A stretch of DNA of 64,000 bases from an uncultured Pseudomonadota bacterium. Its GTDB lineage: Bacteria > Myxococcota_A > Bradymonadia > Bradymonadales > GCA-2716585. Where the stretch lies: NCBI GenBank assembly GCA_937123825.1, contig CAKZKQ010000782.1, forward strand, positions 21,325 through 85,324. The letters are read 5' to 3'. Position 1 is the first letter of the stretch; each line of letters starts with the position of its first letter. Positions 37,722 through 46,992 of this stretch are shown one piece after another. A program made the position numbers and the translations under genes. The notes under the pieces were generated by a model. The model was not told where the DNA came from. It searched no databases and was given only the letters and a program-made list of their open reading frames with translations.

Positions 37722-40700
37722 CACGCCCTCCTTGTGCCAGTGGTGCGCTGACGCACGGGCGCCGACACGGCCCTCAGACCCACCTGAACCTGCGGCCAAC
37801 GGCGCCCAATCCGGGCCAGGACCGAAACCGACTGGGCGCGGGACTCAATCGAGATGGTGGCCGACACGTCGAGCAACATCTCGGCGATGGCCTCCGCGCT
37901 GTCCTGACTGGCCAGCGCCTCGCGCTCCAGAAAGGCAAAGATGCGCTGCTTGCTGGTGCGACCCTTTTGAATCCCGCACAGCACGCGCCGGAAGTACGGC
38001 ACCAGCGCCTCCACCCGCTGCGGGTTGCCCGAGGCGTAGCGATCCAGATAGTTGGTCACAAAGAGCTGCAAATCGGTCGAGGGATGCTCGCTCAAGCGCA
38101 ACATGTAGAGCGGGCCGTCCTCGTCGCGGAAACGGCGCGTGATCATCTGGCGACCAAAGCGCTGCACGTCTTCTTTAATGTTGTCGCAGATGGCCACCAA
38201 AATCTCGGGGGCGATCTCTTCCTCATCAAAGTTCCCGCCCAACCAGGCGCACGCCCACTGACGGGTGTCGTCCCAATTGGAGTTGAAGACGCGCACAAAC
38301 TCATCCATCTCATCGGCCACGCGGTCTTTGCTGCGCTCCAGCAACTGACGCGCGCTGTGTCGCACCGAAAAGACCTCATGGTCGGCCAGCGAGACCAGGT
38401 CATCGACCTCCATCTCATCCGGCTCCACGTGCTGCGCCAGCATCACGCCGCCGACATCCTGCCCGGGCTTGTTGCGGCCCCGAATCAGGCGCCAGAGCTT
38501 CTGGCGCTCCACGCCCACCAGGTACGGCCCCAGCGGCCCCTTGAGCACCTCGGCCACCGACACCGACACCTCGTCGTCGATCTTGTTGGCCAGCAGCACA
38601 TCCACGAGCGTATCGACCGCTTCCTGGGCAAAACCCGCGTCCAGCGCCGCCAGACGTCCCACCGGACCGGCCGCCGCTGCCCTGACATCGGCCTGGGCCT
38701 GGAAGAGCATCCGCATCAACAACGCGCGCTGAGTCAGCAAGACCGCGTCCGGCCAACCCTCCACCAGACGAAGGCCGCGCGAGCGCGCCACCGCGTGGGG
38801 CGACTCCATCAACCCCAACACGTGCTCCAGCGCCACGCTCAAACCCGCCTGCTGACGCACCAACAAGACGTCGCCCGCAAAGGCCTGCACTTCACCCAGG
38901 CTGTGGTGACACAAATCGCCAACCACCTGAAGGCCCAACCCCGAGAGCAACGCCCCAAAGCGGCGGACCAACAAGTCGGCAACATCCCGCGCCACCGCCT
39001 CCTGCCCCACCTCAAGACCCATCAAGTGCGCCACCAGACGACCAATCAGGCCCCGCGCCGCCTCTTCAGAGATCTGCACGACCTCCAGGACTTCCCGGAT
39101 GTACCAACGCACATCCTCATGCGGGCTGATCAGCAGCGCCCCCAACAAACTCCCATCGCGGACCAACGCCTCGCGCCCGGCGTCAAACCACTCGCAGGCG
39201 CGCGACCGAATCGCCGCCACCGGCGACTGCGCCGCCGCCAGAACCAGCGCGGCCTGCGGCGCCACCGGGTTGAAGAGCCGCTCGGCCAACTCCAACCCCA
39301 GCGTCGAGGTCACCTCGTAGGGCGCACGCAGCAAGACCGCCACCGCCTCCACCGGCAACCGGGACAACAACGGACCGTTGGCCCGCAGCGCCTTGACCGC
39401 AAACTTGTGGACTTCCTCACAGCGGCTCTCATCAAGCAGGTGCATCAGCCCCTGCGGCACGCTGTTCCACAACTCGGGGAAAGACTCCTCACGGGCACGC
39501 GGCGCCGCCTGACCGGGCTTATAACCCCCCTTACAACGGAAGGCCTTCGAACCCCTGGGCAGGAAATAACGCGGACTCTTGCCGTAAAGAATGTGGTTGA
39601 AGGCCAGATAACCTGCGTACCGGTCCCAGTACGTCGTGCGGCCCCCACCCGAACGCCACGAATAGGTATAAGAAGAGCGCGTCGAGCGAGCGTCGCTGTC
39701 CGTAAAGGCCAACAACACACCCACCGCCATCTTCACGTAGTCCGGATCGCCACGCTCACCCAGACGGCGCAGCGTCCACCACACGCGCCGGCGCAAATAC
39801 CAACGCGTCTTGTCGCTGTACGCCACCTTGGCGCGGCCGCTCTGCAGCTCTTGCTTGATCTGATTGCGGTTGTACCAACGGCTGATCCCGTTCTCGTCGC
39901 GCACCGACGCACCGCCCCACGAAGACTGACGGAACATCGCCCGCGTGCGCTCAAAGCGGTGGGCCATGAGCCCAAAAACTTCCGGATCACGGCGGTACTC
40001 GGCCGCCTTGAAGATGTGCCGCAGCGGCCGAAACCACGGCGGCCTCAGCGGCGCCGTGCGCAGCGTCTCCAACAACCCCGGCCGCACGTGCTTGTTGTCG
40101 ATCAGATAGACCGTCTCAAGCAACTCCATCAGCCCCTTCGGATCCCGCGTGCTCAGGTGCGAGCCCAACGCCGCCGAAAACGCCGACGCCGGTCCCTGAC
40201 GCGCAGGCCCCCGCAGCGCATGGGGCAGCTGATCGATCAGCGCCTCCCTGAACGCGCGCCGCCCGTTGGCGTCATAGAGCTTCAAGAGCGCTTCAGCCGC
40301 AATGCGGCGCTCGTGCACCGTGCGCGATGAAGATGTGTAGATGCTGTTGAGCTTGGAGATCGACGCCGAACTGCCACAAAAACCCAGCGCCCAGATGGTG
40401 CTGTAACCCTTGCGGCCGCTCTTGCTGTCCAGAAGCTGAAGCAAATACGGCTCCGCCTCTTTGATCTTCAACTCACCCGCGCGCCAGATCGCCCGCTCCA
40501 GGCTCCACACGCGCTGTGAACCCGTCACATTGCGCAGCACCCGACCCATGGCCTGACGCACCCGACGACCCACGCCGGTGTTGCGCACGCGGCCCGTGTT
40601 GGCCACTTCCCCCCGGGCAAGACGCGCCAAGACGGCCTGAACCCTGGGATCATCGCTGGTCGAAGCCGCCTGAGCCACCGTCCTGGGCGGCGGACCCGAT

Positions 40701-41020
40701 GGGGCAGCCGCAGGGGGGCGCGCCGGGGCGGACGCTGAAGGGGACTGGGCCGGGGCGGGTGCGGCCGCCTCGGCGCTGACGCCGCCCTCAGTGTAGCCCG
40801 CGTTGATCTTGCCCGTGCGCAGCTTCTCGTAGACGCGCTCCGCCTCGGCACGATCGACCGGCAACACCGTCTTGGAGCCGTCCTTGAGCGGCTTGCCACG
40901 ACGGCCATAACGGAAGTTGACCACGAACTGCCCGTCGCCCACCTCGCACAGATCGATCTCGTAGATCTTCTCTGTGCGACCAGCGCGAAAAACCAAAGCA
41001 GTCTGTTTGATCAACTTCAC
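37721..41020 (-). CDS. WGR-domain ARM/HEAT-repeat protein of a type XIII-like retron
   Basis: 1099 aa. The GTG at 41020 is chosen because GGGGAG lies 8 nt upstream; longer frames start in noncoding DNA. Residues 1-85 are a WGR domain (FRAGRTEKIYEIDLCEVGDG, FVVNFRYGRRGKPLKDGSKT), a fold that binds DNA ends in PARPs. A low-complexity Ala/Pro linker (about 85-125) precedes a very long alpha solenoid of ARM/HEAT-like repeats to the C-terminus (for example VLLTQRALLMRMLFQAQADV, EVFSVRHSARQLLERSKDRV). It likely scaffolds the retron complex, with WGR possibly contacting msDNA; that is inference. A sigma70-like promoter lies just upstream (41071-41100). Confidence 0.9.
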   Translation of the reverse strand: MKLIKQTALVFRAGRTEKIYEIDLCEVGDGQFVVNFRYGRRGKPLKDGSKTVLPVDRAEAERVYEKLRTGKINAGYTEGGVSAEAAAPAPAQSPSASAPARPPAAAPSGPPPRTVAQAASTSDDPRVQAVLARLARGEVANTGRVRNTGVGRRVRQAMGRVLRNVTGSQRVWSLERAIWRAGELKIKEAEPYLLQLLDSKSGRKGYSTIWALGFCGSSASISKLNSIYTSSSRTVHERRIAAEALLKLYDANGRRAFREALIDQLPHALRGPARQGPASAFSAALGSHLSTRDPKGLMELLETVYLIDNKHVRPGLLETLRTAPLRPPWFRPLRHIFKAAEYRRDPEVFGLMAHRFERTRAMFRQSSWGGASVRDENGISRWYNRNQIKQELQSGRAKVAYSDKTRWYLRRRVWWTLRRLGERGDPDYVKMAVGVLLAFTDSDARSTRSSYTYSWRSGGGRTTYWDRYAGYLAFNHILYGKSPRYFLPRGSKAFRCKGGYKPGQAAPRAREESFPELWNSVPQGLMHLLDESRCEEVHKFAVKALRANGPLLSRLPVEAVAVLLRAPYEVTSTLGLELAERLFNPVAPQAALVLAAAQSPVAAIRSRACEWFDAGREALVRDGSLLGALLISPHEDVRWYIREVLEVVQISEEAARGLIGRLVAHLMGLEVGQEAVARDVADLLVRRFGALLSGLGLQVVGDLCHHSLGEVQAFAGDVLLVRQQAGLSVALEHVLGLMESPHAVARSRGLRLVEGWPDAVLLTQRALLMRMLFQAQADVRAAAAGPVGRLAALDAGFAQEAVDTLVDVLLANKIDDEVSVSVAEVLKGPLGPYLVGVERQKLWRLIRGRNKPGQDVGGVMLAQHVEPDEMEVDDLVSLADHEVFSVRHSARQLLERSKDRVADEMDEFVRVFNSNWDDTRQWACAWLGGNFDEEEIAPEILVAICDNIKEDVQRFGRQMITRRFRDEDGPLYMLRLSEHPSTDLQLFVTNYLDRYASGNPQRVEALVPYFRRVLCGIQKGRTSKQRIFAFLEREALASQDSAEAIAEMLLDVSATISIESRAQSVSVLARIGRRWPQVQVGLRAVSAPVRQRTTGTRRA

Positions 41021-41070
41021 GATACAGGCTCCCCACCTGAAACTTACAAACTTACCATCGAGCGAGAAAT

Positions 41071-41100
41071 ACACTAAACATGGGTTCACACCCCTGTCAA
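41071..41100 (-). promoter_or_regulatory. Candidate sigma70-type promoter of the retron operon
   Basis: On the minus strand, a consensus -35 TTGACA (41100-41095) is followed after 18 nt by TAGTGT (41076-41071), a weak -10. It would place the start about 40-45 nt before the GTG of the ARM-repeat gene. The region is AT-richer than its surroundings. Confidence 0.45.
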
Positions 41101-41185
41101 CCTATTTTTTTCACACCGCCGCTTTGACAACACCATCACAATCATGTTGCCTCCCCCAACCTCGCCCCGCGTGGAGGACCACGGC

Positions 41186-42406
41186 GTGACCCCAGCCACA
41201 CCCAAAACACCGCCGCCCGGCACCGTCGCCACAAGCGCCAAAGCCACCTACTTCGGCTACCTGGCCACCGAAGGCCTCATGGCCACCTGGTGGCCCCACC
41301 ACATGGAGGCGCTGGGCATGGACGCCGCCCAGATCGGCCAGATCTTCAGCGTCCGCATCGCCCTGTCCATCATCGCCCAACCCCTGCTCAGCGCCCTGGC
41401 AGACCGCACCGGCTCCCCCAGGCTCTTCCTCAAGGTCGCCATCGTCGCCGCCTTCGCTGCGCTGCTCTGGGCCCCCTGGGTGTCGGGCTTCGCGGGCATG
41501 GCGCTGCTCCTTTGGCTCCAGGCCCCCCCGCGCAGCGTCATCGTCCCCCTCATGGACGCCACCACCATCCGCGAAGTCGGCCCCCAGAACTACGGCCGCG
41601 TCCGCCTCTGGGGCAGCATCGGCTACGGCGTCGCCGTGGCCGCCTTTGGGCTCCTGTCACAATCTCTGACCTACCGCGCCACCGGCGCCCTGGCCATCCC
41701 CGCCGCCACGTTCATGCTCGGACTGGCCGCCATCGCTGCCCTCTCGCTGCCCAGAGACACCTCAAACGGCGCCAACACCGCGCCGCCCTCCCTCTCCCAA
41801 ATGGCCTCGGTCCTGCGCAACCCGGCCCTCATCGGTTTCCTCCTCGTCGGCGCACTGCACTGGTCCACGGTCATCGTCTTCAACATCTTCCTGTCCATCC
41901 ACACCCAAAAAATCGGCCTCGACCCCTCCATCGCCGGGTGGGTCGTGGCCACCTCCATCGCTGCAGAGATCGCCGCCCTCTACACCATCGGCAAAGCCAT
42001 CACCGGCCCCCACAGTCGCCTCTGGTCTCTGATCCCCATGCCCATCAGCGCCGCCCGATGGCTCACCATGGCCCTGACCGACCACCCGCTGGTCCTCATC
42101 GCCACCGGACTGGCCCACTTCTTCTCTTTTGGCACCTGGATCATGTCCATGATGGCCACCCTGGGCCGCTTCGCCCCGCCCAGCCAGCGCGCCGCCCTAC
42201 AGGGCATCATGGCCGCCGCCGTCTTTGGCGTCGGCGGCACCTTTGGAAGTTGGGCCGGCGGCGCCCTCATCGAGGCCACCAGCACACAAACCACCTTCGC
42301 CGTCGCCGCGCTCGTCGACCTCGTTGCCCTCGCGCTGGCCATCGTCCTCACACGACCCACACGCCAAAAGCAGGACAAGACCCCAACACAGACCACCTCA
42401 GACTGA
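41186..42406 (+). CDS. MFS transporter (nucleoside-symporter / MFS_1-like type)
   Basis: 406 aa from the GTG at 41186, chosen for GGAGG 8 nt upstream; an ATG at 41144 lacks one. Twelve hydrophobic segments are visible, starting with TYFGYLATEGLMATWWPHHM and the signature SALADRTGSPRLFLKVAIVA between TM2 and TM3 (D-R-x-G motif A-like). The EALGMDAAQIGQIFSVRIAL and ATTIREVGPQNYGRVRLWGS stretches are typical of the 3-phenylpropionate/nucleoside H+ symporter-like MFS group. The substrate cannot be inferred. It diverges from the retron operon; their starts are 165 nt apart. Confidence 0.9.
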   Translation: MTPATPKTPPPGTVATSAKATYFGYLATEGLMATWWPHHMEALGMDAAQIGQIFSVRIALSIIAQPLLSALADRTGSPRLFLKVAIVAAFAALLWAPWVSGFAGMALLLWLQAPPRSVIVPLMDATTIREVGPQNYGRVRLWGSIGYGVAVAAFGLLSQSLTYRATGALAIPAATFMLGLAAIAALSLPRDTSNGANTAPPSLSQMASVLRNPALIGFLLVGALHWSTVIVFNIFLSIHTQKIGLDPSIAGWVVATSIAAEIAALYTIGKAITGPHSRLWSLIPMPISAARWLTMALTDHPLVLIATGLAHFFSFGTWIMSMMATLGRFAPPSQRAALQGIMAAAVFGVGGTFGSWAGGALIEATSTQTTFAVAALVDLVALALAIVLTRPTRQKQDKTPTQTTSD

Positions 42407-42452
42407 ACCACCAGATTGGATTCACAGACAGGAGCCAATCAGAACACGCCGC

Positions 42453-43427
42453 TCAACGCACGGTGTTTGGCGCGGGCAGCGTCTCAGGCACACCGTCAAT
42501 CAACTCGGCCAACAGACCGCGCAAGCTGCGCAGCTGCGCCACCGACTCCTTGGGCGGCCCCTTGTGCATCAAGAGCGCCACATGCGACTCCAACACATCG
42601 CGCAGTGACGGCAACCGCGCCCAGGCCTCTTCAATATTGGCCACCACGCGCAGCAAATTGCGCCGACGCCGAGACGGCTCGTCCCGACGCCGCGCCGCGT
42701 TGTGCAAGAGCCCATGCGCCTCACTCAAGTGCTCACGCACCTTCTGAGCCCGCTCCTCGGGCGTCTCGGCCAGCAACATCGCCTTGCGCCGGGCCTCCAG
42801 ATGCTGCCCCAGCCCCTCGCCGCCCTCATAGCCGCACGACACACAGCGGTAGGCCGCTGGCGCCAACCAAATCACATTGAAACCCTCACAGTTGGCACAC
42901 ACCGCAGGCTCCCCCCGCGACACCAACCCCTCCAAACGCCGCGCATCCACAGCGACGTTCAAACCCACAGGCACAGACCGACCATGGATGCCGGCCAACC
43001 GCGCCAAAGTCGCCCACAGCGGCCCCAAGACCTCCGGATTGATGAAGGGCGCCGAACTTCTCTGACGCGGCACCGCCGCATCCACACAGTCCCCCGGCCA
43101 CAGCACGCGCACCTGCAAACGGCGCGCATCGCCCGCGCTGACCACACTGAGCCCCAACTCGCCGCAACTCTGGCCTTCGTAGGGCTCCCAGGACAACTGC
43201 AACGAAAAAGGCACATCCCAACGCACCGCAGCGGCCTCGTAAGGCCCCCGCATCAACGTCATCCCCTGCCCATCGACACAAAGCTGGCCAATCTCCACCG
43301 GAGCCTGCCCACCCCCGCCCGACAAACGCTGCCACCACGACGCGCTGGCTTGCCCCCAGGACGCCCACAACTCAAAAACCAGCGGCTGCGACAGCTTCTC
43401 CACTTCCCAAGCAGACATCGGTGACAT
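42453..43427 (-). CDS. Unknown protein with a zinc ribbon
   Basis: About 324 aa from the ATG at 43427, with GGGAG 6 nt upstream. The N-terminal 200 residues are Trp-rich and beta-like (ELWASWGQASASWWQRLSGG). A zinc-ribbon pair follows (AVCANCEGFNVIWLAP then YRCVSCGYEGGEG), then an Arg/Leu-rich helical region (ERAQKVREHLSEAHGLLHNA). I do not recognise a family. It converges on the MFS gene with 46 nt between. The 655-bp interval 43428-44082 upstream (divergent promoters) contains a T6 next to a C8 run near 43735-43750 but no supported gene. Confidence 0.75.
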   Translation of the reverse strand: MSPMSAWEVEKLSQPLVFELWASWGQASASWWQRLSGGGGQAPVEIGQLCVDGQGMTLMRGPYEAAAVRWDVPFSLQLSWEPYEGQSCGELGLSVVSAGDARRLQVRVLWPGDCVDAAVPRQRSSAPFINPEVLGPLWATLARLAGIHGRSVPVGLNVAVDARRLEGLVSRGEPAVCANCEGFNVIWLAPAAYRCVSCGYEGGEGLGQHLEARRKAMLLAETPEERAQKVREHLSEAHGLLHNAARRRDEPSRRRRNLLRVVANIEEAWARLPSLRDVLESHVALLMHKGPPKESVAQLRSLRGLLAELIDGVPETLPAPNTVR

Positions 43428-44082
43428 GCATCGCTCCCAAGATTCGCCCACACCCACCCAAAAGCCCACCCAAACAAGGTGGATCGCCAGACACAACGCG
43501 GCCCTTCACCCAAACCGCATCCAAAACGGCGTCGATGCCGGACAACACTGCCACACTGACTTGCGAATGTTACAACGAATCCTTGCTCTAAGACCGCATC
43601 CAGGCCCCTGCGCCCCGGCTCATCACAGCCCCGGACATCTCACATGCCCAACCCTCGACGGTCCCTCCATTGAGGGTGACAGAACCCACCACCGAAGTCC
43701 AAACCAAACGCGCTTGCCCCTCAACCACACAAAGTTTTTTCGCCCCCCCCACTCCCCCCACACGCAAGGGCTCCAATCTCCGACACATCGACCACCATCA
43801 CGTCAACGGATCCATGACTTCACCCCCATCAAGTCCCTGTCTTTTGTCACAGAGCGCTTGATCGCACGCTCTTAAAATGGGACTTTTTCCAGTGGCAAAC
43901 CGTACGACAGACCCCCATGGCGTTGAGCGCACCCTTTGGCGCCCTCATGACATGCGGCTCCAACCCCTCGCAGGCGCCCGCTCAATCCGCGCCGTCGCTC
44001 TGCAAGGCAGCAGCGATGCCACGCGCGACCCCAGCGCACCACACAACCATCGACCTTTGGCCACAAGCCAGGAAGGCGAACC

Positions 44083-46992
44083 GTGAACGACATCTGGCCC
44101 ACACACCGCCGCCTTGTATGGCGAGCCGCCCTGCTCGTCGTGGCGATGACTTTGGGGGCCTGCGGAGGCGAAACAACGCCGCAGCAGGACCCACCCCCAG
44201 TGGATGAAGAAGACACCTCTTCAGATCCCGAAGACACCGACGACGGCACACCGGACACGTCCACCGAACCCGATCTTCCCCCCGAAGACACTCCCGAGCC
44301 GCCCCCTGACGTCCAAACGCCCCAAGACACGGACGAAGAAGACGACGCGGCGCAGACGGAGGACACCTCCGAGCCGCCAGATGAAGAAGACGTCGCCGAA
44401 GACACCCAGGAGCCGCCCCCACAGCCCGACGCCGAACCCTGGCCCGACACCCTGCCCCCGCAGCAGGCGCTGGTCAGCATGGTGATCCAGGGACAGACCG
44501 TGGCGCCCGGTCAGACCTTGATCGTCAACACGGCACCTGCCGGGCTGGAACAAGCGACCACGTACGACATCACGCTCACCAACCGCTCCGACCAAACCCT
44601 GGACTTTGGCGCCGATCCAGCCGCCTGGCTTCAGGACGACACGCTCCAGTGGGGCACGCCGCCGCCAACCGCGCTGGCCCCACAAGAGAGCACCAACCTG
44701 CGCCTGTCGTTCAACGCCGCGACCGTGACCCAGGCCACCACCCTGACCACGCGCCTGAGCCTGCCGGGACAGGACGCACACCTGGACTTTGCCCTTGAAG
44801 TCCCCGCACCGCTGCGGATGGTGGTCGTGGGTGTCGACAACACCACGCTCATCAGCGACACCTACGGGGCCGACTTCATCGACGCCCAGTTCCCCCAGGG
44901 CTCCGAGACTGCGCGAGAGCGAGTCACCTGGGGCAACGGCCTCTTCTTGCGCAGTTGGGCAGATGGCCGCGATTGGGGCGACCCTGGGCGCTATGCCACC
45001 AGCCCCGATGGCGTCACCTGGACCTCGGCCAACACCAGCGACGCGTTCTGGGCCTCGCAGTGCGCTTATGGCGCCGGGCGCTTTGCCTGCGCCGTGGCCG
45101 CCAGCCTCTCATGGTCCGACAACGGCGCCACCGTCATCCACGAAGCCGGGGGCTGCTGCCCCATGTCGCACGCCATGGCCTTTGGCGACGACCGGTTCAT
45201 CGCGGTGGGGCGCGACAGCCGCCGCTCGATCAGTTTTGATGGACAGACCTGGGACACCGAGCACCGCGAACAAGACGGACACTGGCTCAACGCCGTCGCC
45301 TATGCCGGCGAAGGCTCCTGGGTCGCCACCGGTGGGCGCGGCAACCTCTTTGTCATGCACAGCCAGGATCACGGCGAGACCTGGGAGAGCTGGTTTGACG
45401 CCGACGGCAGCGAGTCAAACTCGGTGGCGTGCAGTCCTACGCGCTGCGTCTTCTCCACCGGCGGCTCCCCGGCCTACACCTGGACCAGCGACGACCGGGG
45501 ACAGACCTGGCAGAGCCACACCCAACCCAACTGGGTCACCTACAACATTCTGGGGGTTGCCAACGGCTGGTTCATTGCCGCCATCAACCCATACCAACAA
45601 GGCGCGCAACTGGTCCGCTCGCGTGACGGCGTTCAATGGGAGCAGGTCCATCAACTCCCCGGCACGACCCACATCCGCGCGATGGCCATCGCCCAGTGGA
45701 CCCCGGACACAAGCTTTCGCCTCTCCGACACCCCGGTTGACGCCCCAGCCCCCGACCCCGTCCCCGGCGACCCCGACGACGACATCGCCCCGGGCTGCGA
45801 CATCGGGCTTCGGGCCAGCATCAATGGAGCGCCCGTCGACGCCCCGGTGCGCTTCCCCGCCGCTCCCGCCCAGGGAGACCCGGTCGAGCTGCGCCTGGAG
45901 CTTGAAAACACCTGCGACGTCGCCCTGCGCTTTCTGGGACACCCCACCACATGGTCCACAGACCCCCGCTTTGGGGTCCAGACCCTGCCGCCGGTCGTCC
46001 TTGAGCCGGGACAATCCACCACCATCACGCTGCGCTTTGACCCCACCGCCCCTGGCCTGACGCAAGGAGAGTTCATCCTGCCGTACAACCTGCCGGGTTC
46101 CCCGCTGACGGTGGAGTTGAGCGCCGAAGTGGGCGAGCCGCTGGCGCTGGTCCTGGTCGGAGACGGCCGCCACGTCATCACCACCCACGACTACGGCGCC
46201 ACCATCGCCCATGACAGCTATGAAACCCTCGAAGCCCACGGCGACGAGCTTCAGCGCGGAGTCTGCTGGGGCGCCGGCCGCTTTGTGGCCGTGGGCGGCA
46301 ACGTGGACCGCCGCTGGTGGACCAGCCCTGACGGCGTGCAGTGGCAGGCCCACGACAGCCAGGAAGGCGGCCCCATGGCCGACTGCGCCTGGGGCAACGG
46401 CCGCTTTGTCAGCTCTGACGGCTCCCCGGTCTGGTCCGCCGACGGCATCACCTGGAACAGCGGCCAGCGCTACAACTTCAACCCCAACCACCTGCGCGGC
46501 TCGACCTACGGCGGCGGCCTCTTTGTCTTTGTCGGCGACAACGGCCGCGTGGCCGTCACCGAAGACGGAGAGAGCTGGCTTCGAGACACGGTCCTGTCCA
46601 TCGGCGGCCTGCGCAACATCGCCTGGGGCGGCGGCGTCTTTGTCGCCGTCGGCGCCGAAGGCTGGATCGCCAGCAGCAGCGACGGCGCACAGACCTGGGT
46701 CACCCAACAACTGGGCACAGGGGACTGGGGCGGCGTCGCCTACGCCGACGGTCGCTTCCTCATCGGGGACGGCGCCCGCGTGGCTTCCTCGACCGACGGC
46801 GAGGTCTGGAACATCGTCAATGCCACCCCGGCGGTCCCCAGAGCGGGCCTCGGCAGGCAGTTCTTTGGCACCAACGCCAACACCCTCTACCGCTCCACCG
46901 ACGGGGGCTTCTCCTGGACCGAACTCTACCAAAGCCCCGCTGGCCTCAACGTCGGCAACGCCGCCTTCGCCGGCATGGAGGACATGCAATGA
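44083..46992 (+). CDS. Lipoprotein with two duplicated sialidase/BNR-like propeller halves
   Basis: 969 aa from a GTG at 44083 with AGGAAGG upstream. Signal peptide and lipobox LGAC, then an acidic Asp/Glu/Pro/Thr linker (about 30-120). Each half carries an Ig/ASH-like domain (SDQTLDFGADPAAWLQDDTL; CDVALRFLGHPTTWSTDPRF) and a propeller-like part with repeating Gly-Arg-Phe and Asp-Gly-x-x-Trp (SPDGVTWTS; SPDGVQWQAHD; DHGETWESW; DGGFSWTEL). The second half begins near residue 570, so the gene arose by internal duplication. It probably sits on the outer membrane. It overlaps the DUF1592 gene (ATGA at 46989), forming a three-gene operon. Confidence 0.88.
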   Translation: MNDIWPTHRRLVWRAALLVVAMTLGACGGETTPQQDPPPVDEEDTSSDPEDTDDGTPDTSTEPDLPPEDTPEPPPDVQTPQDTDEEDDAAQTEDTSEPPDEEDVAEDTQEPPPQPDAEPWPDTLPPQQALVSMVIQGQTVAPGQTLIVNTAPAGLEQATTYDITLTNRSDQTLDFGADPAAWLQDDTLQWGTPPPTALAPQESTNLRLSFNAATVTQATTLTTRLSLPGQDAHLDFALEVPAPLRMVVVGVDNTTLISDTYGADFIDAQFPQGSETARERVTWGNGLFLRSWADGRDWGDPGRYATSPDGVTWTSANTSDAFWASQCAYGAGRFACAVAASLSWSDNGATVIHEAGGCCPMSHAMAFGDDRFIAVGRDSRRSISFDGQTWDTEHREQDGHWLNAVAYAGEGSWVATGGRGNLFVMHSQDHGETWESWFDADGSESNSVACSPTRCVFSTGGSPAYTWTSDDRGQTWQSHTQPNWVTYNILGVANGWFIAAINPYQQGAQLVRSRDGVQWEQVHQLPGTTHIRAMAIAQWTPDTSFRLSDTPVDAPAPDPVPGDPDDDIAPGCDIGLRASINGAPVDAPVRFPAAPAQGDPVELRLELENTCDVALRFLGHPTTWSTDPRFGVQTLPPVVLEPGQSTTITLRFDPTAPGLTQGEFILPYNLPGSPLTVELSAEVGEPLALVLVGDGRHVITTHDYGATIAHDSYETLEAHGDELQRGVCWGAGRFVAVGGNVDRRWWTSPDGVQWQAHDSQEGGPMADCAWGNGRFVSSDGSPVWSADGITWNSGQRYNFNPNHLRGSTYGGGLFVFVGDNGRVAVTEDGESWLRDTVLSIGGLRNIAWGGGVFVAVGAEGWIASSSDGAQTWVTQQLGTGDWGGVAYADGRFLIGDGARVASSTDGEVWNIVNATPAVPRAGLGRQFFGTNANTLYRSTDGGFSWTELYQSPAGLNVGNAAFAGMEDMQ

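Noticed and set aside
37967..40330. 787-codon plus-strand frame inside the ARM-repeat gene
   Set aside because: His/Arg/Gln-rich antisense composition; the sense gene has WGR and solenoid repeats.
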